Source: Actinomadura roseirufa (GTDB lineage Bacteria > Actinomycetota > Actinomycetes > Streptosporangiales > Streptosporangiaceae). Taken from it: a stretch of 43,153 nucleotides of DNA. Position numbers and translations under genes: made by a program. The notes beneath the pieces are model-generated. The model did no database searches, was not told where the DNA came from, and saw nothing but the letters and a program-made list of their open reading frames with translations. The stretch covers positions 1 to 43,153 of the forward strand of contig NZ_CAACVB010000042.1 in NCBI RefSeq assembly GCF_900659635.1. The letters are read 5' to 3'. Positions 15,505-23,546 of the stretch are shown one piece after another (the first letter of the stretch is position 1; the number at the start of each line of letters is the position of its first letter).

Positions 15505-16083
15505 TCATGGTGCGAGGTTCGAGGTGCGGCGCAGGCGGCGCGACAGCTTGGCGCGGGCGCGGCTGAGCCGGGAGCCGACCGTGCCGTAGGAGATGCCGAG
15601 GGCCTCGGCGATCTCCTGGTGGGTGAGCTCGGCGAGCGCCAGCAGCAGGAGGACGTCCCGTTCTCCCGCCGACAGCTTGGCGAGGGCTTCGGCGAGCGCG
15701 GCGCGGCTCAGCTGGGCGCTGAGGCGGGCGGTCACCTCGTCCGCGTGGTCGTCGTCGACGGCGGCCATGGCCGCCTGCTTGTAGGCACGGAACTGCGCGG
15801 TCTGCCGCCGTCGGTGCTTGCCGATGAGGTTGGTGGCGATTCCGTAGAGCCAGGGGCGTGCGTCGGGGCGGCTCAGGTCGTACCGGTGCCGCTTGTCGAA
15901 GGCCGCCAGGAACGTGTCGGACGCGACGTCGTCGGCGAGGTCGGTGCCCAGCCTGCGCTCGATGTAGCGGTGCACGTCGGCGAAGTACCTGTCGAATATC
16001 ACCCCGAAGCGGTCCGGGCGGTCCCTGGACTCGGCGATGACGTCCGCGTCACTGGATCGGGCCGTCGGGGTAGGCGCCGTCAC
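15505..16083 (-). CDS. ECF RNA polymerase sigma factor
   Basis: 192 aa, GTG start. Region 2 is FDRYFADVHRYIERRL...VASDTFLAAFDKRHRYD; region 4 is LSAGERDVLLLLALAELTHQEIAEALGISYGTVGSRLSRARAKL, with a complete HTH. There is no added C-terminal domain. It precedes the CU044_5270 gene by 11 bases on the same strand. The GTG start overlaps the stop of a seven-codon leader ORF as GTGA and lacks its own good ribosome site. A second sigma/CU044_5270 pair is present at 26195-27911. Confidence 0.92.
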   Translation of the reverse strand: MTAPTPTARSSDADVIAESRDRPDRFGVIFDRYFADVHRYIERRLGTDLADDVASDTFLAAFDKRHRYDLSRPDARPWLYGIATNLIGKHRRRQTAQFRAYKQAAMAAVDDDHADEVTARLSAQLSRAALAEALAKLSAGERDVLLLLALAELTHQEIAEALGISYGTVGSRLSRARAKLSRRLRRTSNLAP

Positions 16084-16103
16084 CGGTGTTCCGTCCTGGT
16101 CAT
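16080..16103 (-). other. seven-codon upstream ORF coupled to the sigma factor
   Basis: On the minus strand ATG at 16103 encodes MTRTEHR and stops with TGA at 16080-16082. That TGA overlaps the sigma-factor GTG (16081-16083). AGGAG is eight bases before the leader ATG, whereas the sigma GTG has only a weak site. The arrangement would make sigma translation depend on translation of the leader. Confidence 0.45.
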
Positions 16104-16199
16104 GGAGAACTCTCCTGCGTCGGGGATGTGTCTCCCCTTCTCACCGCGAGCCTGGCCGGACTTTCCGAGATTGATGGGGCGGAGTGTGCCGGGGACCGA

Positions 16200-16226
16200 T
16201 GTCACAGGACGGGGCGGGCGGGCGTC
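16200..16226 (+). promoter_or_regulatory. ECF41-type autoregulated promoter
   Basis: TGTCACA at 16200-16206 and CGTC at 16223-16226 are 16 bases apart. This is the conserved promoter reported for ECF41 sigma factors, and it lies 42 bases before the ECF41 gene itself. Confidence 0.75.
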
Positions 16227-16267
16227 TCTTGTACGGCACGGTCATCGGGGAGACGCGGGAGCGCACT

Positions 16268-17173
16268 GTGAGCGAGGACAACGAGCGGACGATGGGCATG
16301 GCCGAACTGGACTCCGCCACGGAGGCGTTCGTCGCGCATCGCAACCTTCTGTTCACGGTCGCCTACCAGATGCTCGGCTCCGCCGCCGATGCGGAGGACG
16401 TCCTACAGGAGACCTGGCTGCGGTGGGCGGGGGTGGAGCACGGCGTCGTCCGGGATCATCGCGCGTATCTGGTCCGGATCACCACCCGGCAGGCGCTGAG
16501 CCGGTTGCGGACGCTCCGGCGGCGCAAGGAGTCCTACGTCGGGCCCTGGCTGCCCGAGCCGCTGCTGACCGCGCCGGACGTGGCCGAGGACGCCGAGCTG
16601 GCCGACAGCGTGTCGATGGCGATGCTGCTGGTGCTGGAGACGCTCACGCCGACGGAGCGGGCGGTGTTCGTGCTGCGCGAGGTGTTCGACGTGGCCTACG
16701 ACGAGATCGCGGACGCCGTCGGCAAGAGCCCGGCGGCGGTCCGCCAGGTCGCGCACCGGGCGCGGGTGCACGTCGCGGCGCGGCGGCCGCGCGGGACCGT
16801 CTCGGCGGCCGAGACGCGCGGGGCGCTGGAGGCGTTCCAGCGGGCCGTCGAGACGGGGGACCTGCAGCGCCTGCTGGACGTCCTCGCGCCGGACGTCGTC
16901 CTGCTCGGGGACGGCGGCGGGGTCGCGCAGGCCGCGCCTGTCCCCATCGTGGGCGCCGGCCGGGTGGCCCGCGCGCTGAGGAGGCTCGACTCCACCCGGT
17001 CGCTGTCCCCGGCGCAGGTCAACGGCCATCCGGCGCTGGTCCTGCGGTTCGGCGACGAGATCGACACCGTGCTCGCGGTGCGCGTCGACGACGGCCTCAT
17101 CGCGGGTCTCTACGCGGTGCGCAACCCCCACAAGCTGGAGTACATGAACCGGGAGATCACCCTGCGCCGCTGA
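16268..17173 (+). CDS. ECF41 sigma factor with fused SnoaL-like domain (SigJ-like)
   Basis: 301 aa from the GTG at 16268, six bases after GGGAG; the frame is open further upstream without support. Sigma region 2 (FVAHRNLLFTVAYQMLGSAADAEDVLQETWLRW) and region 4 (LTPTERAVFVLREVFDVAYDEIADAVG) are followed by a roughly 110-residue SnoaL/NTF2-like domain. ECF41 markers are all visible: WLPEP at 94-98, DGGG near 216, and NPHKL near 285 (usually NPDKL). The C-terminal domain acts as a built-in regulator that both enables and restrains activity. The usual carboxymuconolactone-decarboxylase or oxidoreductase partner gene is not adjacent here. Confidence 0.93.
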   Translation: MSEDNERTMGMAELDSATEAFVAHRNLLFTVAYQMLGSAADAEDVLQETWLRWAGVEHGVVRDHRAYLVRITTRQALSRLRTLRRRKESYVGPWLPEPLLTAPDVAEDAELADSVSMAMLLVLETLTPTERAVFVLREVFDVAYDEIADAVGKSPAAVRQVAHRARVHVAARRPRGTVSAAETRGALEAFQRAVETGDLQRLLDVLAPDVVLLGDGGGVAQAAPVPIVGAGRVARALRRLDSTRSLSPAQVNGHPALVLRFGDEIDTVLAVRVDDGLIAGLYAVRNPHKLEYMNREITLRR

Positions 17174-17434
17174 TCTCGTTTCCGGCCCCCGGGGCGTCGG
17201 CCGCTCTCGTCGGTTATCCGCCCGAACCGCGGGCACCATGGCGAAAAGATCATTTGTTGCTGGGGGCTTTGCCGGGAGGATGCATCCTTATCCTGTGATG
17301 TCCGTCTCGGGGGCGGATGCGGGGTGAGCGGCGGCGAAGGTCCTGCTAGGCGCGGGTTTTCCGGTGTGGGATGGATGTGCCGGACGGGGAGAGAGATGCC
17401 CGCGAGGACCATTCCAAGCCGTAAGTCGAGGAGC

Positions 17435-17456
17435 GTTCTGTATCTGTTCACCTAAG
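17435..17456 (+). promoter_or_regulatory. candidate PHO box upstream of the CYTH-CHAD gene
   Basis: Two 11-base direct repeats, GTTCTGTATCT (17435-17445) then GTTCACCTAAG (17446-17456). This is the spacing and GTTCAYC core of actinomycete PhoP sites, 63 bases before the gene. The rest of 17174-17519 shows no gene. Confidence 0.5.
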
Positions 17457-17519
17457 CGTGGAATCCTGGCCACCTGGGTGTGGACCACCGCCGCCCGACC
17501 CCGTCCTGAGGAGTAGATC

Positions 17520-19076
17520 GTGGCCGTCAAGCATCTGGAGATCGAGCACAAGTACGACGCCGCCGCCGGGTTCCTGCTGCCCGAGCTGGACGGTCTCCCG
17601 GAGGTCGCCGCGGTCGCCGAGCCGGAGATCCACGAACTGCACGCGAGCTACTTCGACACCGCCGACCTCCGCCTCGCCGCCCACGGGATCACGCTGCGGC
17701 GCCGCCGCGGCGGAACGGACGCGGGCTGGCATCTGAAGATGCCCGTGGGCCCGGACAGCAAGCAGGAGCTCCAGGCTCCGCTCGGCCGGCCCCGGGTCGT
17801 CCCGGCCCGGCTCGCGGGGCTCGTCGCCGCCTACACCCGCGGGGAGGCGCTGTACCCGGTGGCGACGCTCGAAACCGAGCGCACGGTGGTCCGGCTGCTC
17901 GACGAGGAGGGCGAGGTCCTCGCCGAGGTCGCCGACGACCTGGTCACCGGGCGGGACCTGCGGGAGGCCGTCTCCCCCGAGGTGACCCTCCTCGACGGGG
18001 CCGCCGAGGTGGCGGAGGAGCCCGCCCCCGAGCGGCGGTGGCGGGAGGTCGAGGTCGAGCTCGGCGCGGGCACGCCCGAACTGCTGAAGGCCGTGGGGAA
18101 GCGGCTGCGGCGGGCCGGGGCGAAGCGGGCCGCGTCGTCCTCCAAGCTCGGACGGCTGCTGGACGGGGCGGTCGTGCCGTCGGAGCCCGCGGCGGCGCGG
18201 TCGGCGGCCAGGACCCGGCTGGTGGCGGCGACGTCCAACGGCAAGGGCCCCTCGGTGACGACGGGCGAGACCGTGCTGGCCTACGTCGCCGAGCAGGTCG
18301 AGGCCATCTTCGAGTACGACCCGAAGGCGCGACTCGCCGAGGACGACGCCGTGCACAAGATGCGCGTGGCGACGCGGCGGCTTCGCAGCACGCTGAAGAG
18401 CTACCGGTCCGTCCTGGAAGTGGACCGTGCCGTCGAGGACGAGCTGAAGTGGCTGGCCGGGGCGCTCGGTGAGGTCCGCGACCTGGAGGTGCTGCGGATG
18501 CGCTTCACCGAACGTCTCGACGGCGCGGCGGCCGGGTGGCTGGAGGACCTCGCGCGCCAGGAGCGCGGCGCCTACCGGCGGCTGAACGCGAGCCTGAAGG
18601 AGCCCCGCTACTACGCGCTGCTGGAGACGCTGGACGGCATCGTCGCGGCGCCCCCGCTGGCCAAGGCCGCGGACAAGAAGGCGCGCAAGGATCTCCCGGA
18701 TCTGGTCACGCGGTCCTGGGAGCGGATGGCCAAGGCGTACCGGTCGATCGCCGTCGCCGACGACAAGGACATCGCGCGGCACGACACCCGCAAGGCCGCC
18801 AAGCGCGCCCGGTACGCGGCGGAGCTGGCCGTCCCGGTGCTGGGGGCCGCGGCCAAGCAGGTCGCGAAGGACGCCAAGCGCATCCAGGAGGTCCTCGGCG
18901 AGTACCAGGACGGCGTGATCGCGCAGGAGCACCTGCGGGTGGCGGGCGCCCGGGCCCGGGTGCCGTCCGACGCGTTCGCGCTCGGCGTCCTCTACGGGAC
19001 CGAGCACTGCGCGGCGGAGGCCGCCCGGGACCGGCTGGACGTCACGTGGTCGCAGACCCTCGGGCCGTCCTTCTGA
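17520..19076 (+). CDS. CYTH and CHAD domain protein
   Basis: 518 aa, GTG start six bases after GAGGAG. The CYTH (triphosphate tunnel) domain spans residues 1-200: EIEHKYD is the ExExK-type motif, with LRRRRGG, WHLKMP and EVEVELG strands following. The CHAD domain starts near 245: AVHKMRVATRRLRSTLKSYR and DTRKAAKRARYAAEL are its conserved histidine and arginine helices, which bind polyphosphate. Such fusions are associated with inorganic polyphosphate binding or turnover. The neighbouring mutT1-like and ppk genes support that. The gene converges on mutT1 and the two overlap by 35 bases. Confidence 0.93.
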   Translation: MAVKHLEIEHKYDAAAGFLLPELDGLPEVAAVAEPEIHELHASYFDTADLRLAAHGITLRRRRGGTDAGWHLKMPVGPDSKQELQAPLGRPRVVPARLAGLVAAYTRGEALYPVATLETERTVVRLLDEEGEVLAEVADDLVTGRDLREAVSPEVTLLDGAAEVAEEPAPERRWREVEVELGAGTPELLKAVGKRLRRAGAKRAASSSKLGRLLDGAVVPSEPAAARSAARTRLVAATSNGKGPSVTTGETVLAYVAEQVEAIFEYDPKARLAEDDAVHKMRVATRRLRSTLKSYRSVLEVDRAVEDELKWLAGALGEVRDLEVLRMRFTERLDGAAAGWLEDLARQERGAYRRLNASLKEPRYYALLETLDGIVAAPPLAKAADKKARKDLPDLVTRSWERMAKAYRSIAVADDKDIARHDTRKAAKRARYAAELAVPVLGAAAKQVAKDAKRIQEVLGEYQDGVIAQEHLRVAGARARVPSDAFALGVLYGTEHCAAEAARDRLDVTWSQTLGPSF

Positions 19077-19950
19077 CCGGAGAGTGCCGTTCCAGCGCGG
19101 CGAGGCCGGGGCCCGACGGGTCGAGATGGGCGACCCAGAACTCGCCCTTCTGCAGGCCGGGATCGTCCGGGGCCTTCTCCCCGAGTTCCCCGCACAGGCC
19201 GGTGACCAGGTCGGACACCACCTCGCCGTGCGTGCACAGCAGGGTCGGCTCGGCGTCGCCGACGAGCTCGAAGAGGCGTTCCACGGCCCGGCCGGCGTCG
19301 GTCTCGCCGACGGTGAACGCGAGGTCGGTGGCGACCGGCTTCCGCATCCGCCGGGCGTAGGGGAGCACGGTCCCCAGGCACCGGGCGGTCGCCGAGCTGA
19401 CCGGCCGGGCCGGGCCGTAGGAGTGCAGCAGGACGGCGAGGTCCACGGCCTCGGCGCGGCCCAGCTCGTCCAGCGGGCGCAGCTCGTCGGGCTCGCTCCA
19501 CAGCCGTTTCTCGCCCGCGGCGCCGTGCCGGACAATGATCAGTGGCCAGGTGTGCGACGGGCCGCCGAGGAACTCGTGGAGCAGGTCGATGTCGTGCTGG
19601 TAGCTGAGCCTGGCCTCGGCCTCGGCCACCGGTAGCCAGACGAGCCGGTCGACCTCGTCGTTCGGGCGGAGCGCGCCCTCCGCCACGGCGCGGGCGGCCC
19701 AATACTCGACCGTCTTCGGTCGTCCGTCGATCGAGTAGGCGACGGTCGGCAGCCGCCGGCCGAGACGGGCGACGACGCCCGTCTCCTCCTCGATCTCGCG
19801 GACGGCGGTGCGCAGCACGTGCTCGCCCTTGTCGACCTTCCCCTTAGGGAACGACCAGTCGTCGTAGCGAGGCCGGTGGATCAGCGCGACCTCGGGGCCG
19901 TCCCGCCATAGGACGGCCCCGGCCGCGCGGATCGGGGACTCAGTTTTCAA
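19042..19950 (-). CDS. mutT1: MutT1-like Nudix hydrolase fused to histidine phosphatase domain
   Basis: 302 aa. A TTG start at 19948-19950 lies inside the end of ppk (11-base overlap) and no later start precedes the conserved strand, so TTG is the best choice. Residues 1-135 are a Nudix domain with the full box ([20 protein letters not shown] near 36-58). Residues 140-300 are a histidine-phosphatase domain with [12 protein letters not shown] and the second catalytic His in [11 protein letters not shown]. In Mycobacterium this fusion is MutT1, which hydrolyses 8-oxo-dGTP and diadenosine polyphosphates. It is translationally linked to ppk, fitting a nucleotide/polyphosphate role. The 3' end overlaps the convergent CYTH-CHAD gene. 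Confidence 0.92.
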   Translation of the reverse strand: MKTESPIRAAGAVLWRDGPEVALIHRPRYDDWSFPKGKVDKGEHVLRTAVREIEEETGVVARLGRRLPTVAYSIDGRPKTVEYWAARAVAEGALRPNDEVDRLVWLPVAEAEARLSYQHDIDLLHEFLGGPSHTWPLIIVRHGAAGEKRLWSEPDELRPLDELGRAEAVDLAVLLHSYGPARPVSSATARCLGTVLPYARRMRKPVATDLAFTVGETDAGRAVERLFELVGDAEPTLLCTHGEVVSDLVTGLCGELGEKAPDDPGLQKGEFWVAHLDPSGPGLAALERHSPVRRTARGSATT

Positions 19951-22024
19951 CCGTCCGCCACCGCCTGCTCTTGACGAGGTGGGTCTGGATGTCCAGCATG
20001 GGCTGGCCGTTCAGGGGGAGGTTGCGCGTCCACGTTCCGTCCCCGGCGAGGGTCCAGGCGAGGGTGCTGTCCTCCATGGCCATCTCCAGGAGGGTGAGCA
20101 GCTCCTTCTTGTGCGCCCTGTCCTTGACCGCGACGAGCGCCTCGACGCGGCGGTCGAGGTTGCGGTGCATGAGGTCGGCGCTGCCGATCCACACCTCGGG
20201 CTCGCCGCCGTTCTCGAACGCGTACACCCGGGAGTGCTCCAGGAACCGGCCGAGGACGCTGCGCACCTGGATCGTCTCCGACAGCCCAGGGACGCCGGGA
20301 CGCAACGCGCATATGCCGCGCACCCACACGTCCACCGGTACCCCGGCGCTGGACGCCTCGTACAGCGCGTCGATCACGACCTCGTCGACGAGGGAGTTGC
20401 ACTTGATCCGGATGCGCGCCTCGTGCCCGGCGCGGTGGTTGGCGACCTCGTGCTCGATGCGCTGGACGAGCCCGGCGCGCAGGCTGTTCGGGGCGACCAG
20501 CAGCCGGTGGTAGGAACCCTGCCGGGAGTAGCCGGTGAGGTGGTTGAACAGGGCGCTGACGTCCTCGCCGACCTCGGGGTCGGCGGTGAGCAGGCCGAAG
20601 TCCTCGTACAGCCGGGCGGTCTTCGGGTGGTAGTTGCCGGTGCCGATGTGGCAGTAGCGGCGCAGGATCCCGTCCGCGTCCTGCCGGACGATCAGCGCGA
20701 GCTTGCAGTGCGTCTTCAGCCCGACGAACCCGTAGACGACGTGGCAGCCCGCCGTCTCCAGCTTGCGCGCCCAGGCGATGTTGGCGCGCTCGTCGAAGCG
20801 GGCCTTCAGCTCGACGACGACCACGACCTGCTTGCCCGCCTCGGCGGCGTTCATCAGCGCGTCCACGATCGGGGAGTCGCCGCTGGTCCGGTACAGCGTC
20901 TGCTTGATCGCCAGGACGCGCTTGTCGGCGGCGGCGTCCTCGATCAGCCGCTGCACGGTGGTGGTGAAGGAGTCGTAGGGGTGGTGGACGAGCACGTCCC
21001 GCTCGCGGATCGCGGTGAAGATGCCCGCGTCCGCCGGCAGCGCCTCCTTGGAGGGCACGAACGGCGGGTACTTCAGCTCGGGCCGGTCCAGGTCGGCGAT
21101 GGCCGACAGGCCGCCGAGGTCGAGCGGGCCGACGACCCGGTAGATCTGCGACTCGTCCACGCCGAGCTCGCCGGTGAGCAGCTCCAGCACCGCCTCGGAG
21201 ATCGACTCCTCCACCTCGAGCCGGACGACGGGCCCGAACCGGCGGCGCAGCAGCTCGCGCTCCAGCGCTTGCAGCAGCCCCTCGCTGATGTCGTCGTCGA
21301 TCTCCAGGTCCTGGTTGCGGGTGACGCGGAACGCGTGGTGCTCGACGACCTCCATCCCGACGAACAGCTGCCCGAGATGCGCCGCGATCACGTCCTCGAG
21401 CGGGGTGAACCGGTCGGGCGAGGCCTCGATGAAGCGGGGCAGCAGCGGCGGCACCTTGACCCGGGCGAACATCGTCGCCTCGGTCTCCGGATCGCGGACG
21501 ATCACCGCGAGGTTCAGCGACAGGCCGGAGATGTAGGGGAACGGGTGCGCGGAGTCGACGACGAGCGGGGTGAGGACGGGGTAGATCCGGTCCCTGAACA
21601 GCCGCCGCAGCCGCTCCTGCTCGGTCTCGGCCAGCTCGTCCCAGCGCAGGATGTCGACGCCCTCCTTGCCGAGGGCGGGCCGGATCTCGTTGCGGAACGC
21701 GGCGGCGTGCCGGAGCATCAGCTGGTGCGCGACGGCGGCGGTACGTTCCAGCACCTCGCGCGGCTGCCGGCCGCTGGCGGACTGCACGGCCAGGCCGGTG
21801 GCCATCCGGCGGGCCAGCCCGGCGACCCGGACCATGAAGAACTCGTCGAGGTTGCTGGAGAAGATCGACAGGAACCGGACGCGCTCCAGCAGCGGCAGCG
21901 CGGGGTCCTCCGCGAGCTCCAGGACGCGCTGGTTGAACCTGAGCCAGCTCTCCTCGCGGTCCAGGAAGCGGTCTTCGGGCAGCGCTTCGGCATTCTGGGG
22001 GAGATGTCCTGGATTGACGGTCAT
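19940..22024 (-). CDS. ppk: polyphosphate kinase 1
   Basis: 694 aa, standard length for Ppk1. N-domain starts with [23 protein letters not shown]; the head domain contains [19 protein letters not shown]. The first catalytic histidine, autophosphorylated, is in [15 protein letters not shown]; the second conserved histidine motif is [37 protein letters not shown] forms part of the nucleotide tunnel. The enzyme polymerises the terminal phosphate of ATP into polyphosphate. ATG start with AGGGA about 11 bases upstream. A candidate PHO box ends 19 bases before the start, so the leader is very short. Followed by overlapping mutT1. Confidence 0.97.
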   Translation of the reverse strand: MTVNPGHLPQNAEALPEDRFLDREESWLRFNQRVLELAEDPALPLLERVRFLSIFSSNLDEFFMVRVAGLARRMATGLAVQSASGRQPREVLERTAAVAHQLMLRHAAAFRNEIRPALGKEGVDILRWDELAETEQERLRRLFRDRIYPVLTPLVVDSAHPFPYISGLSLNLAVIVRDPETEATMFARVKVPPLLPRFIEASPDRFTPLEDVIAAHLGQLFVGMEVVEHHAFRVTRNQDLEIDDDISEGLLQALERELLRRRFGPVVRLEVEESISEAVLELLTGELGVDESQIYRVVGPLDLGGLSAIADLDRPELKYPPFVPSKEALPADAGIFTAIRERDVLVHHPYDSFTTTVQRLIEDAAADKRVLAIKQTLYRTSGDSPIVDALMNAAEAGKQVVVVVELKARFDERANIAWARKLETAGCHVVYGFVGLKTHCKLALIVRQDADGILRRYCHIGTGNYHPKTARLYEDFGLLTADPEVGEDVSALFNHLTGYSRQGSYHRLLVAPNSLRAGLVQRIEHEVANHRAGHEARIRIKCNSLVDEVVIDALYEASSAGVPVDVWVRGICALRPGVPGLSETIQVRSVLGRFLEHSRVYAFENGGEPEVWIGSADLMHRNLDRRVEALVAVKDRAHKKELLTLLEMAMEDSTLAWTLAGDGTWTRNLPLNGQPMLDIQTHLVKSRRWRTVEN

Positions 22025-22042
22025 ATCCGTTATTTTCCCTGA

Positions 22043-22064
22043 CCAAGATGAACGACAGTCGAAC
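22043..22064 (-). promoter_or_regulatory. candidate PHO box of ppk
   Basis: On the minus strand GTTCGACTGTC (22064-22054) is followed directly by GTTCATCTTGG (22053-22043): two 11-base direct repeats with the GTTCAYC core, 19 bases before the ppk ATG. The rest of 22065-22372 shows no gene. Confidence 0.55.
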
Positions 22065-22372
22065 GCGACGGGTGCCCCGCCGGAGCGGATATGACGATCA
22101 TGCCCCGTATGCCCGAGATCACTCGGTGAACCGGAACCCGTGTCCCGGCGAATGAGCGCGACATCACGTACCCCGGACCGAAACCGTCCAGACCACTACT
22201 GGTCAGCACCTAGACGTCCGGTCATGCGTCCGGACGGTCCGCCCCGGCGCGACGGAAACGATCGACGATCTCCTGGACCGGACACGGACAGTGACACGCG
22301 GCCCTGCCAGGCACGATGATCCGCCGGGCCGGCAGCCGCACCGACTTCGGACAGGCGGCGTCCGCAGTCCCG

Positions 22373-22927
22373 TCAGACGCCGAAGGCCCCGGCGACCAGA
22401 CGGTGCCCCAGGCGCCGCGCCAGGTCCGCCACGAACGCGTCCGCGAGCGGCGGCCAGTTCCAGAACCGCAGCCCCAGCTCGGCGAACGCGCACGGCACCG
22501 GCCACAGCCACTCGTTGAAGCCCCTCCGCACCGCGCAGCAGGCGCACACGAGGGCGTCCGGGCCGCCCTCCAGCCACTCCTCCACCACCGGCAGGACGGC
22601 CTCGAACGGCAGCCAGGCGTCGCAGTTCGAGCAGGTCACGCGGGTGTCACCGGCCACCGGCCCGTAGAAGGCGCTGCGCCCGACGTCCAGTTCCAGCCCG
22701 TTCGGCCACACGTCCGGGAACCGGCCGCCGCCGCCCACCACGATCGACCCGCAGGACGGGCCGGGCGCGTACCCGCCGGGCACGTCGCCCAGCACGCAGT
22801 CCGTCGGCTCCGCCACGACCACCTCGGCCTCGACCAGCCACGCGAGGATGCCTCGCGCGAGGCCGGGCGCCTCCTCCGGCTGCGCGTCGACGTCCGCGAT
22901 CCACCGGCTCAGCTCCACGACCGCCAC
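22373..22927 (-). CDS. conserved actinomycete hypothetical protein with CxxC pairs
   Basis: 184 aa from the GTG at 22927; GTG 22918 is also possible. Neither has a strong ribosome site, and the frame stays open through the upstream repeat region. The sequence starts VVELSRWIADVDAQPEEAPGLA, has PTDCVLG near 50, a CSNC pair near 110 and a CACC pair near 145 that could hold zinc, and ends FWNWPPLADAFVADLARRLGHR. I recognise the shape as a widespread actinomycete family of unknown function. It is soluble with no signal peptide. Database names such as sugar ABC transporter ATPase for this type have no support in the sequence. Confidence 0.7.
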   Translation of the reverse strand: MAVVELSRWIADVDAQPEEAPGLARGILAWLVEAEVVVAEPTDCVLGDVPGGYAPGPSCGSIVVGGGGRFPDVWPNGLELDVGRSAFYGPVAGDTRVTCSNCDAWLPFEAVLPVVEEWLEGGPDALVCACCAVRRGFNEWLWPVPCAFAELGLRFWNWPPLADAFVADLARRLGHRLVAGAFGV

Positions 22928-22962
22928 CCCACCGGCGCTCCGCTCCCGCCGTCGAACTCCAC

Positions 22963-23345
22963 CACCCTGAGACAACGGTGCTCCGAGCACACCCGTGCCC
23001 TCCACGCCGCCCGCGCCTAACTCCGGCGACTGAACACCCCGAGCGGACGACACTCCGAGCACACGGACGCCCTCCGCCGCATTGGCGCCCCACTCCGGCC
23101 ACCACCACACCTGCCCCTGGGGAAGCGCCCCCTCGAAAACGCCGGACACACCAACGCCCTCCACCCCACCGACACCCCACTCAGACCGCCACGACCCACC
23201 CTGGGGGACGCCCCCAGCAACGCCGGACACCGACGTCCTCCACTCCGCTGCGGCCGCCACCAACCACCCTGAGGGGACGACCCCCCAGACCCCCCGGCAA
23301 CGCCGGACACACCGACGTCCTCCGCTCCGCTGCGGCCGCCGCTGT
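22963..23345. repeat. about five degenerate copies of a 70-87-bp unit
   Basis: The + strand is strongly C-rich and cycles through blocks of the type CCACCCTGGGGG, ACGCCCCCAG, AACGCCGGACACACCGACG, CCTCCGCTCCGCTGCGGCC. The last two copies (about 23195-23345) are the most alike and the first ones are degraded. CTGGGGG-ACG-CCCCCAG makes a perfect 7-bp hairpin in one copy. On the minus strand the frame of the downstream hypothetical gene stays open through all copies, giving a loose peptide repeat. I read it as intergenic repeat DNA. The 619 bases from 22928 to 23546 hold no other gene. Confidence 0.6.
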
Positions 23346-23546
23346 GTCATGCAACTCACAGTACGACCCCCCACCCGCGCCGCGGTGCCTGTGTGTGACC
23401 AACGCGACATCGGCGGCGCAAGCGGAACCGCGAGATCCGCCTGTCCCGCAATGGCCACGCCCGTGCGCTGGGTGACCATAAGGGAGCACCTACCTGGCCA
23501 CATGGAGACCTTCCCGTCGGAACCCGGTGTGGGTAGAACGAGAACC

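Noticed and set aside
17448..19535. Minus-strand open frame of 695 codons
   Set aside because: It is antisense to the CYTH-CHAD gene, whose motifs are unmistakable.
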